DNA from: Kroppenstedtia sanguinis
GTDB taxonomy: Bacteria; Bacillota; Bacilli; Thermoactinomycetales; DSM-45169
Direction: 5' to 3'
Length of the DNA stretch: 64,000 nucleotides
Assembly (NCBI RefSeq): GCF_050433445.1
Contig: NZ_JBNPXF010000002.1
Location: 1-64,000 of the forward strand
Numbering within the stretch: position 1 is the stretch's first letter; every line of letters starts with the position of its first letter. Shown here in pieces: positions 16,787-25,768 of this stretch. Both the position numbers and the translations under genes were made by a program. Below the pieces are notes generated by a model that did no database searches, was not told where the DNA came from, and saw only the letters and a program-made list of their open reading frames with translations.

Positions 16787-17549
16787 CGCCACCTCCTTTC
16801 CTGTCAGCGGCCGACAGACCGAGATACTCCCGAATCGTGGGTAGATCCTCAACCAAAACGATCACCAGCGCGATCAAATAATCTCGGTGCCGCTTCAATG
16901 TTCGCCTGTGGCAGCCAACCTGCTCGGCAAATCCCTTTTTCAGGCGCTTTTGTTTATAAAATTGCTCTAACCATTCTGTTTTGGAAGCGATCCGCTGAGC
17001 GATTTCCTGGAGGTTTTGCCGGGTATCCCGATGTTTGGGAGAGACCTTGACCAAATCATTCAGGGAGATTTTAAATTGTCGAAGGTGCTTTTCAAACTCT
17101 TTCAGATCCGACCTTCGGATCTCCTCCAGTTCTCGATCGTGATGCTCTTCAAAAGACTTTCGAATCACTTCTGGATAGGTAGGTTCGTTATCCTTTGAAT
17201 CAGCGGATACCAGCGGCACCTGATTAAAATGCCGGGCCTCGCTCCGGAAGTGATCAGTCAGCCTTCTCCGAATCACGGTAAAGGCAAAGGAGTGGAATTT
17301 GGTATTTTGATCAAATCGGTAACTGTTGATCGCTTCATTAAACCCAAGAAGTGCCACCGAAAATTCATCATCTTGTCTAGTGATGTTTCGGATACAAATT
17401 TTGGAGGCGACTTTGAGGATATATGTCTGATGTTCATCGATCAGCTCTTCCCGAACGACGGGATCTTGGCGAGCTTTCCGTAAGCGCTCCTCCAAAGCTG
17501 ACACCTTCAGGTTGTGATCACCATCCCCCGGGCCATGCAATGCCGACAC
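16752..17549 (-). CDS. sigI: RNA polymerase sigma factor SigI
   Basis: This 265-aa sigma-70 family protein of the SigI group carries the region-2 sequence YILKVASKICIRNITRQDDEFSVALLGFNEAINSY (about 43-80), then FHSFAFTVIRRRLTDHFR. The C-terminal SigI domain has the helix-turn-helix-like GFAEQVGCHRRTLKRHRDYLIAL (about 205-228). SigI controls heat-stress or cell-wall genes in Bacillus and cellulosome genes in clostridia; its target here is unknown. The frame opens at GTG 17549; a TTG at 17540 is better spaced from AGGGAGAGG and may be the true start. The next gene is its anti-sigma factor. No SigI-type self-promoter could be identified with confidence. Confidence 0.92.
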   Translation of the reverse strand: MSALHGPGDGDHNLKVSALEERLRKARQDPVVREELIDEHQTYILKVASKICIRNITRQDDEFSVALLGFNEAINSYRFDQNTKFHSFAFTVIRRRLTDHFRSEARHFNQVPLVSADSKDNEPTYPEVIRKSFEEHHDRELEEIRRSDLKEFEKHLRQFKISLNDLVKVSPKHRDTRQNLQEIAQRIASKTEWLEQFYKQKRLKKGFAEQVGCHRRTLKRHRDYLIALVIVLVEDLPTIREYLGLSAADRKGGGDGAEGNVDGGQ

Positions 17550-18041
17550 CTCTCCCTACATATATATTCGGAGCTTCGCACCGTTTTAGGTCCAGTTTGA
17601 ACCTTTTCTCTCTATCACCTGTGTCGGTCGAACCTTTATATCTGTTGAATAACCGCCTGTATTAAAAGGAAAATCATACCCGTCGTACTTAGAAATTTTT
17701 AAAATGGAAAAAGAAGAAAAAAGGACGATCAAAGCCGAACCCACCACCCGATCCCCAGCTTGTACCGATAGGACGCGATGAACTGCATACCAAGCGACAT
17801 CCAAGGAGATTTGCCACAACTCCTGCGTTCTCGTTTGAAGGATCTACTCGGCACGCTTAGCATTCCCCCGGAATCATTCCGGGGGATTTTCATAAAATCT
17901 TGTTAACGTTGGTAAGATCGGTTAACCCGTGGACCGACGGCCAACTTATATTATAATCCTCTCGCCTCCTTTTCGAAATGTAATTCTCATAAATAAAGGG
18001 CCCGTTTTTAATTAACGGGCCCTTCTGTTTATGAACTTTTT
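17550..18041. terminator. Intergenic region with two strong terminator hairpins
   Basis: CCCCCGGAAT-C-ATTCCGGGGG (17865-17885) followed by ATTTTCAT is a perfect hairpin in plus orientation, although no convincing plus-strand gene precedes it. AAGGGCCCGTT (17996-18006) pairs with AACGGGCCCTT (18014-18024) and would stop minus-strand transcription from the acyl-CoA synthetase gene. The rest of the gap shows only short open frames with no good ribosome binding site. Confidence 0.65.
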
Positions 18042-19982
18042 TTAAGAGTGAACCCCTCGTACCGCTTCCACAGCCTGAGGATTCTCCAGGGAAGAGAGAT
18101 CTCCGGCTTCCTTGCCAGTATATGCTGCCTTGATCGCCCGCCGCAGAATTTTTCCATTCCGTGTTTTGGGCAGATCGGACACAAAATGGATCTCTCGGGG
18201 TCTTAACGCTTTCCCTATCTTTTTCTCGACGGAAGCCATTAAATCCTGTTTCAACTCCTCACCCGGTACAAAACCCGGCTTTAGGACAACAAAACAGATG
18301 GCTACCTCTCCTTTGTCCGGATCGGGCACGCCGATGGTGGCCGCCTCCAATACCCCGACGTGATCTACCAGGACCGATTCCAGCTCTGCCGGACCCAACC
18401 GTTTTCCGGCAATTTTCAACGTGTCATCAGACCGGCCGGTGATGTACCAAAACCCTGCATCCTCGGCGAGTACCCAGTCACCATGCACCCATTGGTCTGG
18501 CCAGCGATTCCAGTAGGTCTCTTCATAGCGCTGTGGATCCTTCCAAAAACCGCTGGTCATTCCGACCCAGGGTTGGCGGATCACCAGTTCTCCCACCTCT
18601 CCACGGGTCGGCTGCCCCTCACTGTTCAGGACCTCCGCATCCATCCCTGGCATCGGTCCATTGAAGGAACAGGGAGCGATCGGCTTCATTAAGTTTCCCG
18701 CGAGAATTCCCCCGGAAATCTCTGTTCCGCCGGAATAATTCCAGATCGGAACCCTCTTTTGGCCCACTTGTGCAAACAGCCACTGCCAAGGCTCGGGGTT
18801 CCAAGGTTCTCCGGTAGAGCCGAACACCTTCAGACAACTCAGGTCGTGCCGCTGAACCCAGCTCTCTCCGTATTTCATCAAGGCACGGATCGCCGTCGGA
18901 GATACCCCCAAGTGAGTAACTCCGTGGGTCTCTACCAGTTTCCATAGACGGTCCGGTTCGGGATAATCCGGGGTTCCTTCAAAGAGGAGCATAGTCGCAC
19001 CATTCATCAAAGCGCCAAACACCATCCACGGTCCCATCATCCAGCCCATGTCAGTCATCCAAAAGAGAAGGTCCCCGGCTTTCACATTCATGCCGTATCC
19101 TGCATCAAAGCCGGATTTCACCGGAAAACCTGCATGAACGTGAACAGTTCCTTTTGGCCGGCCGGTGGTACCAGAGGTATAGATGATCATAAAAGGGGTA
19201 TCCGCATGGGTCATTTCACATGAAAGCGCTTTCGAATAGGTCATCAAATCAGCCCAGTCTACATCCCGACTCCCGTTGCGGGGACAGTCCTGCCGCCCAA
19301 GCCGGCGGACGACAACCACCTTCTCCACACTGGGCGAGAGATCCGCGGCTCGATCCGCTTCCTCTTTCATGGAGATCACTTTCCCCCGTCGCAGGAACCC
19401 GTCGGCCGTCACCAGTACCTTGGCTTCACAATCCCGCAAGCGGTTGGCTACAGCATCGGCTCCATACCCAGAAAAACAAGGAGTGAACACCGCCCCGATC
19501 CGAGCGACGGCCAGCATCGAGATCACGTTTTCAGCTACCATAGGCAGATAGATGGCGATCCGATCCCCCGGTCCGACACCCAGCTGGCGCAGACCGTTGG
19601 CCAGGGCATTCACCTCTTCCCACAACTCCTGATAGGTCAGCTTGCGAACGCCTCCGTCATCTCCCTCCCAGATCAACGCCAACCGCTGCCGGGTCCCCGC
19701 ATCCTTCACAAAACGATCCAGGCAATTGTGGGCCACATTCATCTTGCCATCCACAAACCAGCGGGTCCAAGGGACTCCATCTGAACTGTCCTTCACCTGT
19801 CGATAGGGCTGGAACCAATCCAACTCCATATCCTCTTCCACGATCCGCCAAAACCAGGCCGGATCCTGAATCGAGCGCTTGTAGAATTCGTCATAGTCAC
19901 TCATCCCATGCTTTTTCATCAGCTGGTACAGCTTCATCTCTGCCACTTGATCCTCTGTTGGAAACCAGACGGCTTTGCTCAT
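18042..19982 (-). CDS. AMP-forming acyl-CoA synthetase (acetyl/acetoacetyl-CoA synthetase-like)
   Basis: This 646-aa adenylate-forming ligase has an N-terminal cap domain (residues 1-90) like acetyl-CoA synthetase. The P-loop-like motif IIYTSGTTGRPKGTVH is at about 270 and the A5-type motif WNYSGGTE at about 420. YITGRSDDTLKIAGKRLGP (about 535) and the catalytic lysine region PKTRNGKILRRAIKAAY (about 610) complete the family set. Length and cap fit the AcsA group, but the substrate (acetate, propionate or longer) cannot be told by eye. The start is ATG 19982 behind GGGGGAG. It is monocistronic, with a terminator at 17996. Confidence 0.88.
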   Translation of the reverse strand: MSKAVWFPTEDQVAEMKLYQLMKKHGMSDYDEFYKRSIQDPAWFWRIVEEDMELDWFQPYRQVKDSSDGVPWTRWFVDGKMNVAHNCLDRFVKDAGTRQRLALIWEGDDGGVRKLTYQELWEEVNALANGLRQLGVGPGDRIAIYLPMVAENVISMLAVARIGAVFTPCFSGYGADAVANRLRDCEAKVLVTADGFLRRGKVISMKEEADRAADLSPSVEKVVVVRRLGRQDCPRNGSRDVDWADLMTYSKALSCEMTHADTPFMIIYTSGTTGRPKGTVHVHAGFPVKSGFDAGYGMNVKAGDLLFWMTDMGWMMGPWMVFGALMNGATMLLFEGTPDYPEPDRLWKLVETHGVTHLGVSPTAIRALMKYGESWVQRHDLSCLKVFGSTGEPWNPEPWQWLFAQVGQKRVPIWNYSGGTEISGGILAGNLMKPIAPCSFNGPMPGMDAEVLNSEGQPTRGEVGELVIRQPWVGMTSGFWKDPQRYEETYWNRWPDQWVHGDWVLAEDAGFWYITGRSDDTLKIAGKRLGPAELESVLVDHVGVLEAATIGVPDPDKGEVAICFVVLKPGFVPGEELKQDLMASVEKKIGKALRPREIHFVSDLPKTRNGKILRRAIKAAYTGKEAGDLSSLENPQAVEAVRGVHS

Positions 19983-20052
19983 CAATTCACTCCCCCGTTC
20001 CTATGATTTGTGCCTTTATTTTAAACAGTCAAAATCAAGGGGTCAAAATCTT

Positions 20053-20117
20053 CAGGTGTGCTTGATTAGCCACGATTCCCTGCCACCGCCCATTTTCTAG
20101 TTAAATCAACAGCCCTG
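20053..20117 (-). mobile_element. MITE-like element, 65-bp internally deleted copy
   Basis: Only the two ends remain: CAGGTGTGCTTGATTAGCC at the left and AGTTAAATCAACAGCCCTG at the right, joined by about 27 bases. The flanks CAAAATCTT (20044-20052) and CAAAAACTC (20118-20126) match at 7 of 9 positions, consistent with an old target duplication. Confidence 0.65.
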
Positions 20118-20201
20118 CAAAAACTCCTGTGATCTCCCGGTAGGGCAAGGACTCCATTTAGGGTACAATCAAAGAGAGGCACACAGAAGAGGTGGTGGAT
20201 C

Positions 20202-20930
20202 ATGGACAAAAAATACTTAAAACGAACCATTCTGAAAAAAGAGGTGGAAAGCGATCACCTGGGAGAGACACGCCAAATTCAGGTGTACCTCCCCCCGGAG
20301 CATGAGTGGGATCAATCTTATCCGGTCATCTATCTGCAGGACGGGGACGATTATTTCAATCTAGGCCGTTTGGCCACCCAGGCTAATCGACTGATCCTGG
20401 ATGGACAAGCCCACCCTTTTGTGGCGGCGGCCATTCCCGTCGATAAAGAGAAGAGAACCTCTGAGTACGCTCCCCAGGGCGAACGTAATTCTCTGTACCT
20501 CCGCTTTTTCGCCGAAGAGCTGGTACCGATGGTAGAGCAGGAGTTTCCCGTAGCCACTTCCGTCGACGATCGTGTCCTGGGAGGGTCTTCCCTCGGTGGA
20601 ACGGTTTCTTTGCACTTGGCATTAACCCATCCAGACCGTTTTCGCCGGGTCCTTTCTCAGTCTGGGGCCTTTCTTCCTCCCACCTTGGAGGCGATCCAAC
20701 AGGCGAAATCCCTAGACGGACTGGAAATCTATCAGACCGTGGGCAAAGCGGAATCCGACGTCCCTACCCACATGGGTTCCCTAAATCTGTTGGCACGAAA
20801 TCGGGAAGTTTATCATGCCCTGCAGGAGAAGAACGCCCGGGTCCTCTATTCAGAACAGGAAGGCGGCCATACCTGGGGTTTCTGGCAGAAGGATCTTCCC
20901 CAAGCGCTGTGTACCTTTTTTGCTAAATGA
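20202..20930 (+). CDS. Alpha/beta-hydrolase esterase (enterochelin esterase/YbbA-like)
   Basis: This 242-aa cytoplasmic esterase-D-like fold has a YLPPEHEWDQSYPVIYLQDG strand region (about 28-48), the nucleophile elbow GGSSLGGTVSL (Ser at about 128) and the catalytic His in GGHTWGFWQ (about 226). Relatives hydrolyse siderophore esters or other small esters; no siderophore genes lie nearby, so the substrate is open. Start ATG 20202 follows GAGGTGGTGG. A terminator follows the stop codon, so it is monocistronic. Confidence 0.87.
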   Translation: MDKKYLKRTILKKEVESDHLGETRQIQVYLPPEHEWDQSYPVIYLQDGDDYFNLGRLATQANRLILDGQAHPFVAAAIPVDKEKRTSEYAPQGERNSLYLRFFAEELVPMVEQEFPVATSVDDRVLGGSSLGGTVSLHLALTHPDRFRRVLSQSGAFLPPTLEAIQQAKSLDGLEIYQTVGKAESDVPTHMGSLNLLARNREVYHALQEKNARVLYSEQEGGHTWGFWQKDLPQALCTFFAK

Positions 20931-20935
20931 TCGAG

Positions 20936-20960
20936 ACGGTCCCTGCTGGGACCGTTTTTT
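20936..20960 (+). terminator. Rho-independent terminator
   Basis: ACGGTCC-CTGCT-GGGACCGT followed by six T, directly after the esterase gene. Confidence 0.85.
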
Positions 20961-20965
20961 CAAGT

Positions 20966-21625
20966 TCACCGTGAAAAGAACTCGTCTCGAAAAGACTCCA
21001 CTGATTCTGCCACCTGGTGAGGGATAGGATCGAAGGGACGTGGGTCACTTTCGGGAAACCATCGAACCCCCACCGTACCCACTCCCGCCGCTAATCCCGC
21101 GCGCACATCGTCAGGAGAATCGCCGATATAGATTCCCTCCTCTGGTGAACAACCCAACTGGGAGAGAGCCTTTTGAATTCCTTCAGGATCAGGTTTGTAT
21201 CGACGAACATCCGAACCAGTCACCAGCGTGTCAATCCAGTCTGCCATCTCCAGCTTGGCGAGGGAGATCTCTGCACTTTTCCGCCCTTTCCCGGTAATCA
21301 CACCCACGTAATAGCCTTTCGCCTTCAGGTCGCGAAGGAGTTGAAGCACCTGAGGTACTTGCTCCACTTCTTCCTCATGAAACTTTTGGTATAAAGAAAA
21401 GTATTCCTCCAGAAAGGCTTCCAGTCTCTGTTCCGGTACTTCCCGGCGAATGATCTCCTCCTCCGGCGGACCGAACAGAGAGAAAATTTCCTCATTGGTG
21501 CGCTCTCTTCCGTCCACACCCTTCCACAATTCCCGGAATGAGCGGTAAATCAAAGGAAAGGTATTGGCCAAGGTTCCATCAAAATCAAACAGCACAGCTC
21601 GGATCACTCTCCCCACTCCCTTCAT
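20966..21625 (-). CDS. HAD-family phosphatase (PpaX/phosphoglycolate phosphatase-like)
   Basis: This 219-aa product carries all four HAD motifs: DFDGTLANT (residues 13-21, nucleophile and acid/base Asp), the Thr of VITGKG (about 115), Lys in RYKPDPEG (about 142) and GDSPDDVRAG (about 168). The helical cap between motifs I and II fits subfamily I, as in pyrophosphatase PpaX or phosphoglycolate phosphatase. The substrate is not determined. Its ATG overlaps the stop codon of the AIM24 gene (ATGA, 21622-21625), indicating co-translation. Confidence 0.87.
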   Translation of the reverse strand: MKGVGRVIRAVLFDFDGTLANTFPLIYRSFRELWKGVDGRERTNEEIFSLFGPPEEEIIRREVPEQRLEAFLEEYFSLYQKFHEEEVEQVPQVLQLLRDLKAKGYYVGVITGKGRKSAEISLAKLEMADWIDTLVTGSDVRRYKPDPEGIQKALSQLGCSPEEGIYIGDSPDDVRAGLAAGVGTVGVRWFPESDPRPFDPIPHQVAESVESFRDEFFSR

Positions 21626-22284
21626 TCTTTTTTTCCGAAAGAAGTCAGTTCCGCTGGTTGTATAAGCACCTTGCCTGTCCCGATGAAATCGAGTTGGAAT
21701 GTCTCACCTGAGGAACGGCCCAGAATAGTTTTCAGATTGATGTCTGCTTTCAATTTGGGGGAGACCCCAGATGTCCAGCCGATAACCGCATTGGGGTCCA
21801 CCAACACCGGGGCCTCCAGGGCGATCGGTTCTCCGTGGGAACTGATGGCCACATAGCCGTTCCCCGTCAGCCTGCAAGTAAAGAGCCCCCCAGAGGTGAT
21901 CCCCGCCCCCCGGATCATGGAGATATCCCAAGCGATCGTCTCCTCGAAAGCCAGCAAATGGCGCCCCTCCACAAACAGTGTTTCCCCCTGCAACTTCAAA
22001 ATGGTGACCTCCGCCGCATCATCAGCCAGGAAAAGATCCCCCTGCCCAGTCGCCTCCATCAGCGGAATACCCTCTCCGGTCAATTTCTGTTTAAACCATT
22101 TTCCCATCCCGCCGGCGGTGCTACGAAATTTGATCTCCCCTTGATAAGCCACCATGCTTCCCGCCCGGCAGTACACCCGATCCGATACATGTATTTTCAA
22201 TGCCCGGCTGTTCTGTTTGACAAAAGGTTCCGCAGCTTCCACTTCCTCAGCCTGATCCAAAAGTTGTTGCAAGGTTTCCGCCAT
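21622..22284 (-). CDS. AIM24 family protein
   Basis: This 220-aa all-beta protein belongs to the AIM24/TIGR00266 family. The pattern is clear: FVKQNSRALKIHV, VYCRAGSMVAYQGEIKF, GEGIPLMEATGQGDLFLAD, LFVEGRHLLAFEETIAWD, GGLFTCRLTGNGYVAISSHG and the Ile/Gly-rich end. Function in bacteria is unknown; the yeast relative affects mitochondrial inner membrane organisation. The start ATG 22284 (MAETLQQ) follows GAGGAGGAAAG; the open frame reaches further to 22305. It is co-transcribed with the HAD phosphatase. Confidence 0.88.
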   Translation of the reverse strand: MAETLQQLLDQAEEVEAAEPFVKQNSRALKIHVSDRVYCRAGSMVAYQGEIKFRSTAGGMGKWFKQKLTGEGIPLMEATGQGDLFLADDAAEVTILKLQGETLFVEGRHLLAFEETIAWDISMIRGAGITSGGLFTCRLTGNGYVAISSHGEPIALEAPVLVDPNAVIGWTSGVSPKLKADINLKTILGRSSGETFQLDFIGTGKVLIQPAELTSFGKKE

Positions 22285-22308
22285 CGAATCTTTCCTCCTC
22301 TTCAAAAA

Positions 22309-22336
22309 GTGTCGCCTTTCATAAAAAAGGCGACAC
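22309..22336 (-). terminator. Terminator of the bacilliredoxin gene
   Basis: GTGTCGCCTTT pairs with AAAGGCGACAC. On the minus strand it is followed by TTTTTG. It separates the bacilliredoxin gene from the AIM24 gene. Confidence 0.75.
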
Positions 22337-22351
22337 CGTGGTTTTGCGCAT

Positions 22352-22792
22352 TCAGCAATATTTGTCGTAGGCGCTGGTCAGGTTGGCCGAGATCTCTTCC
22401 AATGTCCGATCTTCGATCTCGTGACGTTGCACCATGTGAACGATCTTGCCATCCTTCATCAGCGCGAAGGATGGGGAAGAAGGCGGATAACCTTCAAAGT
22501 ATTCCCGAGCTTTAGCCGTCGCCTCCCGATCTTGACCAGCAAAGACCGTGAACAGGTGATCCGGCTTCCGCCCATTGTTCAGGGAATGGGCCACAGCCGG
22601 GCGAGCTAGTCCTGCGGCACATCCGCAGACCGAATTGACCGCTACCAAGGCCGTTCCCTTTGCACCTTTTTCCTCCAACGCCTCCACCACTTCTTCAGGT
22701 GTCCGCAACTCTTCAAAACCGATCTGGGTCAATTCGTCCCGCATCGGCTGAACCATTGATTGCATCTGTTGAATATAGAAATCTTGCGCCAT
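22352..22792 (-). CDS. Bacilliredoxin (BrxA/BrxB family)
   Basis: This 146-aa thioredoxin-like protein has the CGC active site of the family in VNSVCGCAAGLARPA (about residues 53-67), with YPPSSPSFALMKDGKIVHMVQRHEIE typical of BrxA/BrxB (YphP/YqiW). Bacilliredoxins remove bacillithiol from oxidised protein cysteines in low-GC Gram-positives, which supports the taxonomic placement. The start is ATG 22792 behind GGAGGGAGGG; the preceding GTG is less likely. It is monocistronic. Confidence 0.93.
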   Translation of the reverse strand: MAQDFYIQQMQSMVQPMRDELTQIGFEELRTPEEVVEALEEKGAKGTALVAVNSVCGCAAGLARPAVAHSLNNGRKPDHLFTVFAGQDREATAKAREYFEGYPPSSPSFALMKDGKIVHMVQRHEIEDRTLEEISANLTSAYDKYC

Positions 22793-23541
22793 CACAGGAT
22801 CCCTCCCTCCCTGTTATTGTATCCCAATCCCTCCCTCCAAGTCTACAAAGTGAAAGGAGACTTCTTCTTTAAAGGTATCTAGCAACTCCAGATGTGTTCA
22901 TCGGCCATATTTACTCCGCTCCGACGCAGTATCAGGCACGCTTTCGCTTCCAGGTCTCGCTATGCATCCTGCTAAAAAGTGAAAACGAATCGTTTTAGAA
23001 TCTGACTATTGGCATGGAAGCAACGCAAGGGAAATTATTGCCTTTAGGGCATGTCTAGTGATACAAGTGTTTAAGCCCCTTCGGTTTGACAAACAAGGTC
23101 TGTCCGAAAACAGGGTGACAAAGCGGTTGGTAACCAGGGTCGGGGGGAGGGTGGGGCGGCGGAGATCCTTTGCCCTCCTCTTTGCAAGAGATCCTAGCCT
23201 TCTCATCCCCCCTCGTCCCCCAAGCAATATTCTCGCTTGGAGGCAAGTAGGCGGCGAAGGGAATGTGAAACCCCCTCCCGACCGGGCTCAACCCCAAATA
23301 TGGATTTATCAGACATCCCCTTATGTCCTCAAAGCGGGGGATAGATCGGATCACACTCAATTAAATCCGCCTGCCCGGTGGAATCTTTTTCACAATGTTG
23401 TAGAAGTGGGATGTGAGATGTGGGAAAATAGAATGGGCAGAAACTGGCGAATCCCGGCGATCGGAATAGATCCGCTGGTTTCGGAGCATCCTCCCCTAAT
23501 AGGGAATGATCTGAACCTGAATAACAAAGGCGGAATGAAAG
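22793..23541. other. Gene-poor region with remnants of repeat elements
   Basis: About 750 bases without a convincing gene. A fragment near 22940-22970 (CGCTTCCAGGTCTCGCTATGC) matches the optional segment of the long MITE form. At 23130-23220 a core resembling the MITE fold-back (GGAGGGTGGGGCGGCGG, CTCTTTGCAAGAGATC) is present, bounded by AGGGCATGTCT (about 23046) and AGACATCCCCT (about 23311), a weak inverted pair. A long plus frame through this area is not supported by a ribosome binding site or family match. Confidence 0.4.
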
Positions 23542-23835
23542 ATGACCGATCTCAAGCAGAACACCCGTCGCCGGGAAACTCCCTCCAAACATCTTCGTTC
23601 CTTTGGATGGATGCTACTCGTGACAGCGATTGCATTTGCGTCGGTGGGATCCCGTTATTTCCCAGCGTCAATCACCTTGACAGTCATCCTGGTTATGGCC
23701 GGGATCCAGCTCATATTGCAACTTACTCGTTTCATGCATCTGGATCGGCGCAGTCAGATTCCGATCCTGTTTATGACTGCAGGACTCGGCTTCAGTCTGA
23801 TCATTGTCGTCGGTATCTATTTTATGCGAGGATAA
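23542..23835 (+). CDS. Cytochrome c oxidase subunit IV-like membrane protein
   Basis: This 97-aa product has three predicted membrane segments (about 23-40, 44-62, 75-94). The central ILQLTRFMHLDRR matches the FMHL signature of bacterial cytochrome oxidase subunit IV (CtaF/QoxD/COX4_pro). Subunit IV helps assembly of the haem-copper oxidase. Its usual neighbours (subunits I-III) are absent, so it is an orphan copy. It follows the repeat-rich stretch and is followed by a MITE-like element. Confidence 0.72.
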   Translation: MTDLKQNTRRRETPSKHLRSFGWMLLVTAIAFASVGSRYFPASITLTVILVMAGIQLILQLTRFMHLDRRSQIPILFMTAGLGFSLIIVVGIYFMRG

Positions 23836-24021
23836 CCCTCCAGCCATCCTCTGTTTGATCCATCCGTGGCTGGGGTAACTGATGTGAACGCCGTCTCCAA
23901 TCTCCTGACCACAAACAGCGAACCTGGCGAGAGTTGTACCCAAACAAAGGGTACAAAGCCTCCGCCAGCGAGTTATTGTTCGGAAAATACCGACTTGCCC
24001 CACGCCATTTTTCACCTCACC

Positions 24022-24222
24022 CAGGTGTTGATTAGCCCTATTTTAGGCAGGAAATCAGGTCGGGATGGGGGGAACGATGAAGAGCCTTTGCGCTCTTGGC
24101 AAGAGATCGGAGTCGTCCCCCCATCCCCGTCCCCTCAAGCAATATTTTACAATGGGAGCAATAGGAAGAGGGAAAGGATCGTTTCGTTTCCGCCATCCAC
24201 TTTATGGTTCATCAACAACCTG
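24022..24222 (-). mobile_element. MITE-like element, short form
   Basis: Left end CAGGTGTTGATTAGCC, right end GGTTCATCAACAACCTG, with the family core at about 24060-24130 in reverse orientation. Flanking ACCTCACCC (24014-24022, sharing one base with the element) and ACCTTACCC (24223-24231) match at 8 of 9 positions. Confidence 0.78.
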
Positions 24223-24353
24223 ACCTTACCCATAAAAATTGGTTTATTTTTCATGGAAAGAAATTTTTATATATGTCTGTTTTTTATTTTATAATGGACT
24301 CAATCGGTCTAGTTCAAGCTACAAATTTGAAATAAATATAATGAGGTGATCCC

Positions 24354-25688
24354 GTGAGTTTTCTGGAAATCCATGAAATTGGCGAAGTGATTCGCAAAGT
24401 GAGAAAGGATCGTGGTCTGCGCTTGGAGGATTTGGCAGATGAAAATATCTCCCCCGCCACGATCAGCAACATTGAACGGGGAGTTCCCCATGTCAATCTG
24501 GAAAAAACCAAGTACCTTCTGAACAAGCTGGAACTGGATATTGAAAGCCTTCCCAGTCTGATGGTCAGTGAACAGCAAGAAATGGAAGAGACTAAGTTTG
24601 AACTTTTTAAAGTGGAAGTATTGCTAGATATCGAGGATCTCAACCCATCCCAGAAAAAACTGGAGAATCTCGATCTCGATGATGGACATCCCTATGCAGC
24701 CACCGCCCATTTTCTGAAGGGGAAGCTAAACCGGATCAAAAGGAATTGGAAGCGGGCCGAACGCTCTTTTTTCAATGCCATTCGCCTGGCTAATCAGAAC
24801 AACCCGGACTCGGAGTCTAATATCGAAGCTGCCTCCTACAATGAACTGAGTCTGACCAGCTTCGGCCAGAATGATCTGAAACAAGCGCTCAAATATGCAG
24901 AAAACGGACTGGAGGTCTTCCAGCCGGGAGGCGAGCGACCTCAGTACGAGTTTATTCTGAAGCGAAACCGGGCCATCTACCTGGAACGCTTGGGCCGACT
25001 CGGAGAAGCGATGCAAATCGTGCAAGAAGCTTGGCCCCAGATTCATGAAATGATTCAAGTCGAAACCATCCTCAGCTTCTACTGGTTGCGCTCCGACCTT
25101 CTCCGACGGTCGCAAATGTTTGACGAAGCCATCACCTATGCCAAAGAGGGGTTGGAGTTTGCCCGCATCAATCGCAATCATGATTCGATGTTTGATCTGT
25201 GGACTGTACTGGGTAGCATCTATATGGACAAAAAGCGATGGGATCAAGCGGAATCCAGCTTTGAAATGGCTTTGAAATTGTCCGACCAAGTCCAAGAGGA
25301 AGACAAGCTGACAACCGTTCACGCCCGCTTAGGTGTCCTGTATATGCATCGACCCGATGGGAGAGACCCTTTCGAAACGATCCAAAAGGCCATCCAGATC
25401 GGAGAACGGACCAACAGTGCCACGCGCCTGTCCTACGCTCTGCAAGTGATGGGCGATTATTTCCGGAAAAAGGAGGATCTGGAGCAAGCCATCCTCTATT
25501 ACACTAGAATGTTGAAACTGGCTAAAAGGCATGACTATAAAAAGAAGGAATACCTTGCCTTGTTCCGATTGTCTCAATGCTATGAAACTCAGGACGAGGA
25601 AAAATTCCACCAATGTTTGCGTGAGCTGTATCAAGTGCAGCAAGAGTTGCAAGAGGAAGCAGGCGGCTTTCAGGAAGAGATGGACTAA
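24354..25688 (+). CDS. XRE-family regulator with TPR domain (RNPP/Rap-like)
   Basis: This 444-aa product starts at GTG 24354 behind GAGGTGAT. Residues 7-65 form an XRE helix-turn-helix (IGEVIRKVRKDRGLRLEDLADENISPATISNIERG). The rest is a series of TPR-like helical repeats, for example YAENGLEVFQ, YAKEGLEFARINRNHDSMFDLWTVLGSIY and SYALQVMGDYFRKKEDLEQAI. This layout matches peptide-sensing regulators of the PlcR/NprR type, but no signal-peptide gene is visible directly downstream, where a terminator starts 17 bases after the stop. It could instead respond to a protein or an unlinked peptide. It is monocistronic. Confidence 0.85.
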   Translation: MSFLEIHEIGEVIRKVRKDRGLRLEDLADENISPATISNIERGVPHVNLEKTKYLLNKLELDIESLPSLMVSEQQEMEETKFELFKVEVLLDIEDLNPSQKKLENLDLDDGHPYAATAHFLKGKLNRIKRNWKRAERSFFNAIRLANQNNPDSESNIEAASYNELSLTSFGQNDLKQALKYAENGLEVFQPGGERPQYEFILKRNRAIYLERLGRLGEAMQIVQEAWPQIHEMIQVETILSFYWLRSDLLRRSQMFDEAITYAKEGLEFARINRNHDSMFDLWTVLGSIYMDKKRWDQAESSFEMALKLSDQVQEEDKLTTVHARLGVLYMHRPDGRDPFETIQKAIQIGERTNSATRLSYALQVMGDYFRKKEDLEQAILYYTRMLKLAKRHDYKKKEYLALFRLSQCYETQDEEKFHQCLRELYQVQQELQEEAGGFQEEMD

Positions 25689-25704
25689 AAAGAGACAAGA
25701 TCTG

Positions 25705-25731
25705 AACCCGGGTGTTTACCCGGGTTTTTTA
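25705..25731 (+). terminator. Rho-independent terminator
   Basis: AACCCGGGT-GTTT-ACCCGGGTT followed by TTTTTA, directly after the XRE-TPR regulator. Confidence 0.9.
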
Positions 25732-25768
25732 TATAACAAAATCCTCGTTTACTGTGGCTCCACTCCGC

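Noticed and set aside
17586..17819. 77-codon minus-strand frame upstream of sigI
   Set aside because: One hydrophobic stretch but no ribosome binding site and no family resemblance; probably chance.
23058..23858. 266-codon plus frame overlapping the COX IV-like gene
   Set aside because: The overlapping frame at 23542 has membrane helices and a family signature; the longer frame runs through repeat remnants.
25689..25710. Possible signalling-peptide gene behind the XRE-TPR regulator
   Set aside because: Only 17 bases separate the stop codon from a strong terminator, so no peptide gene fits there.
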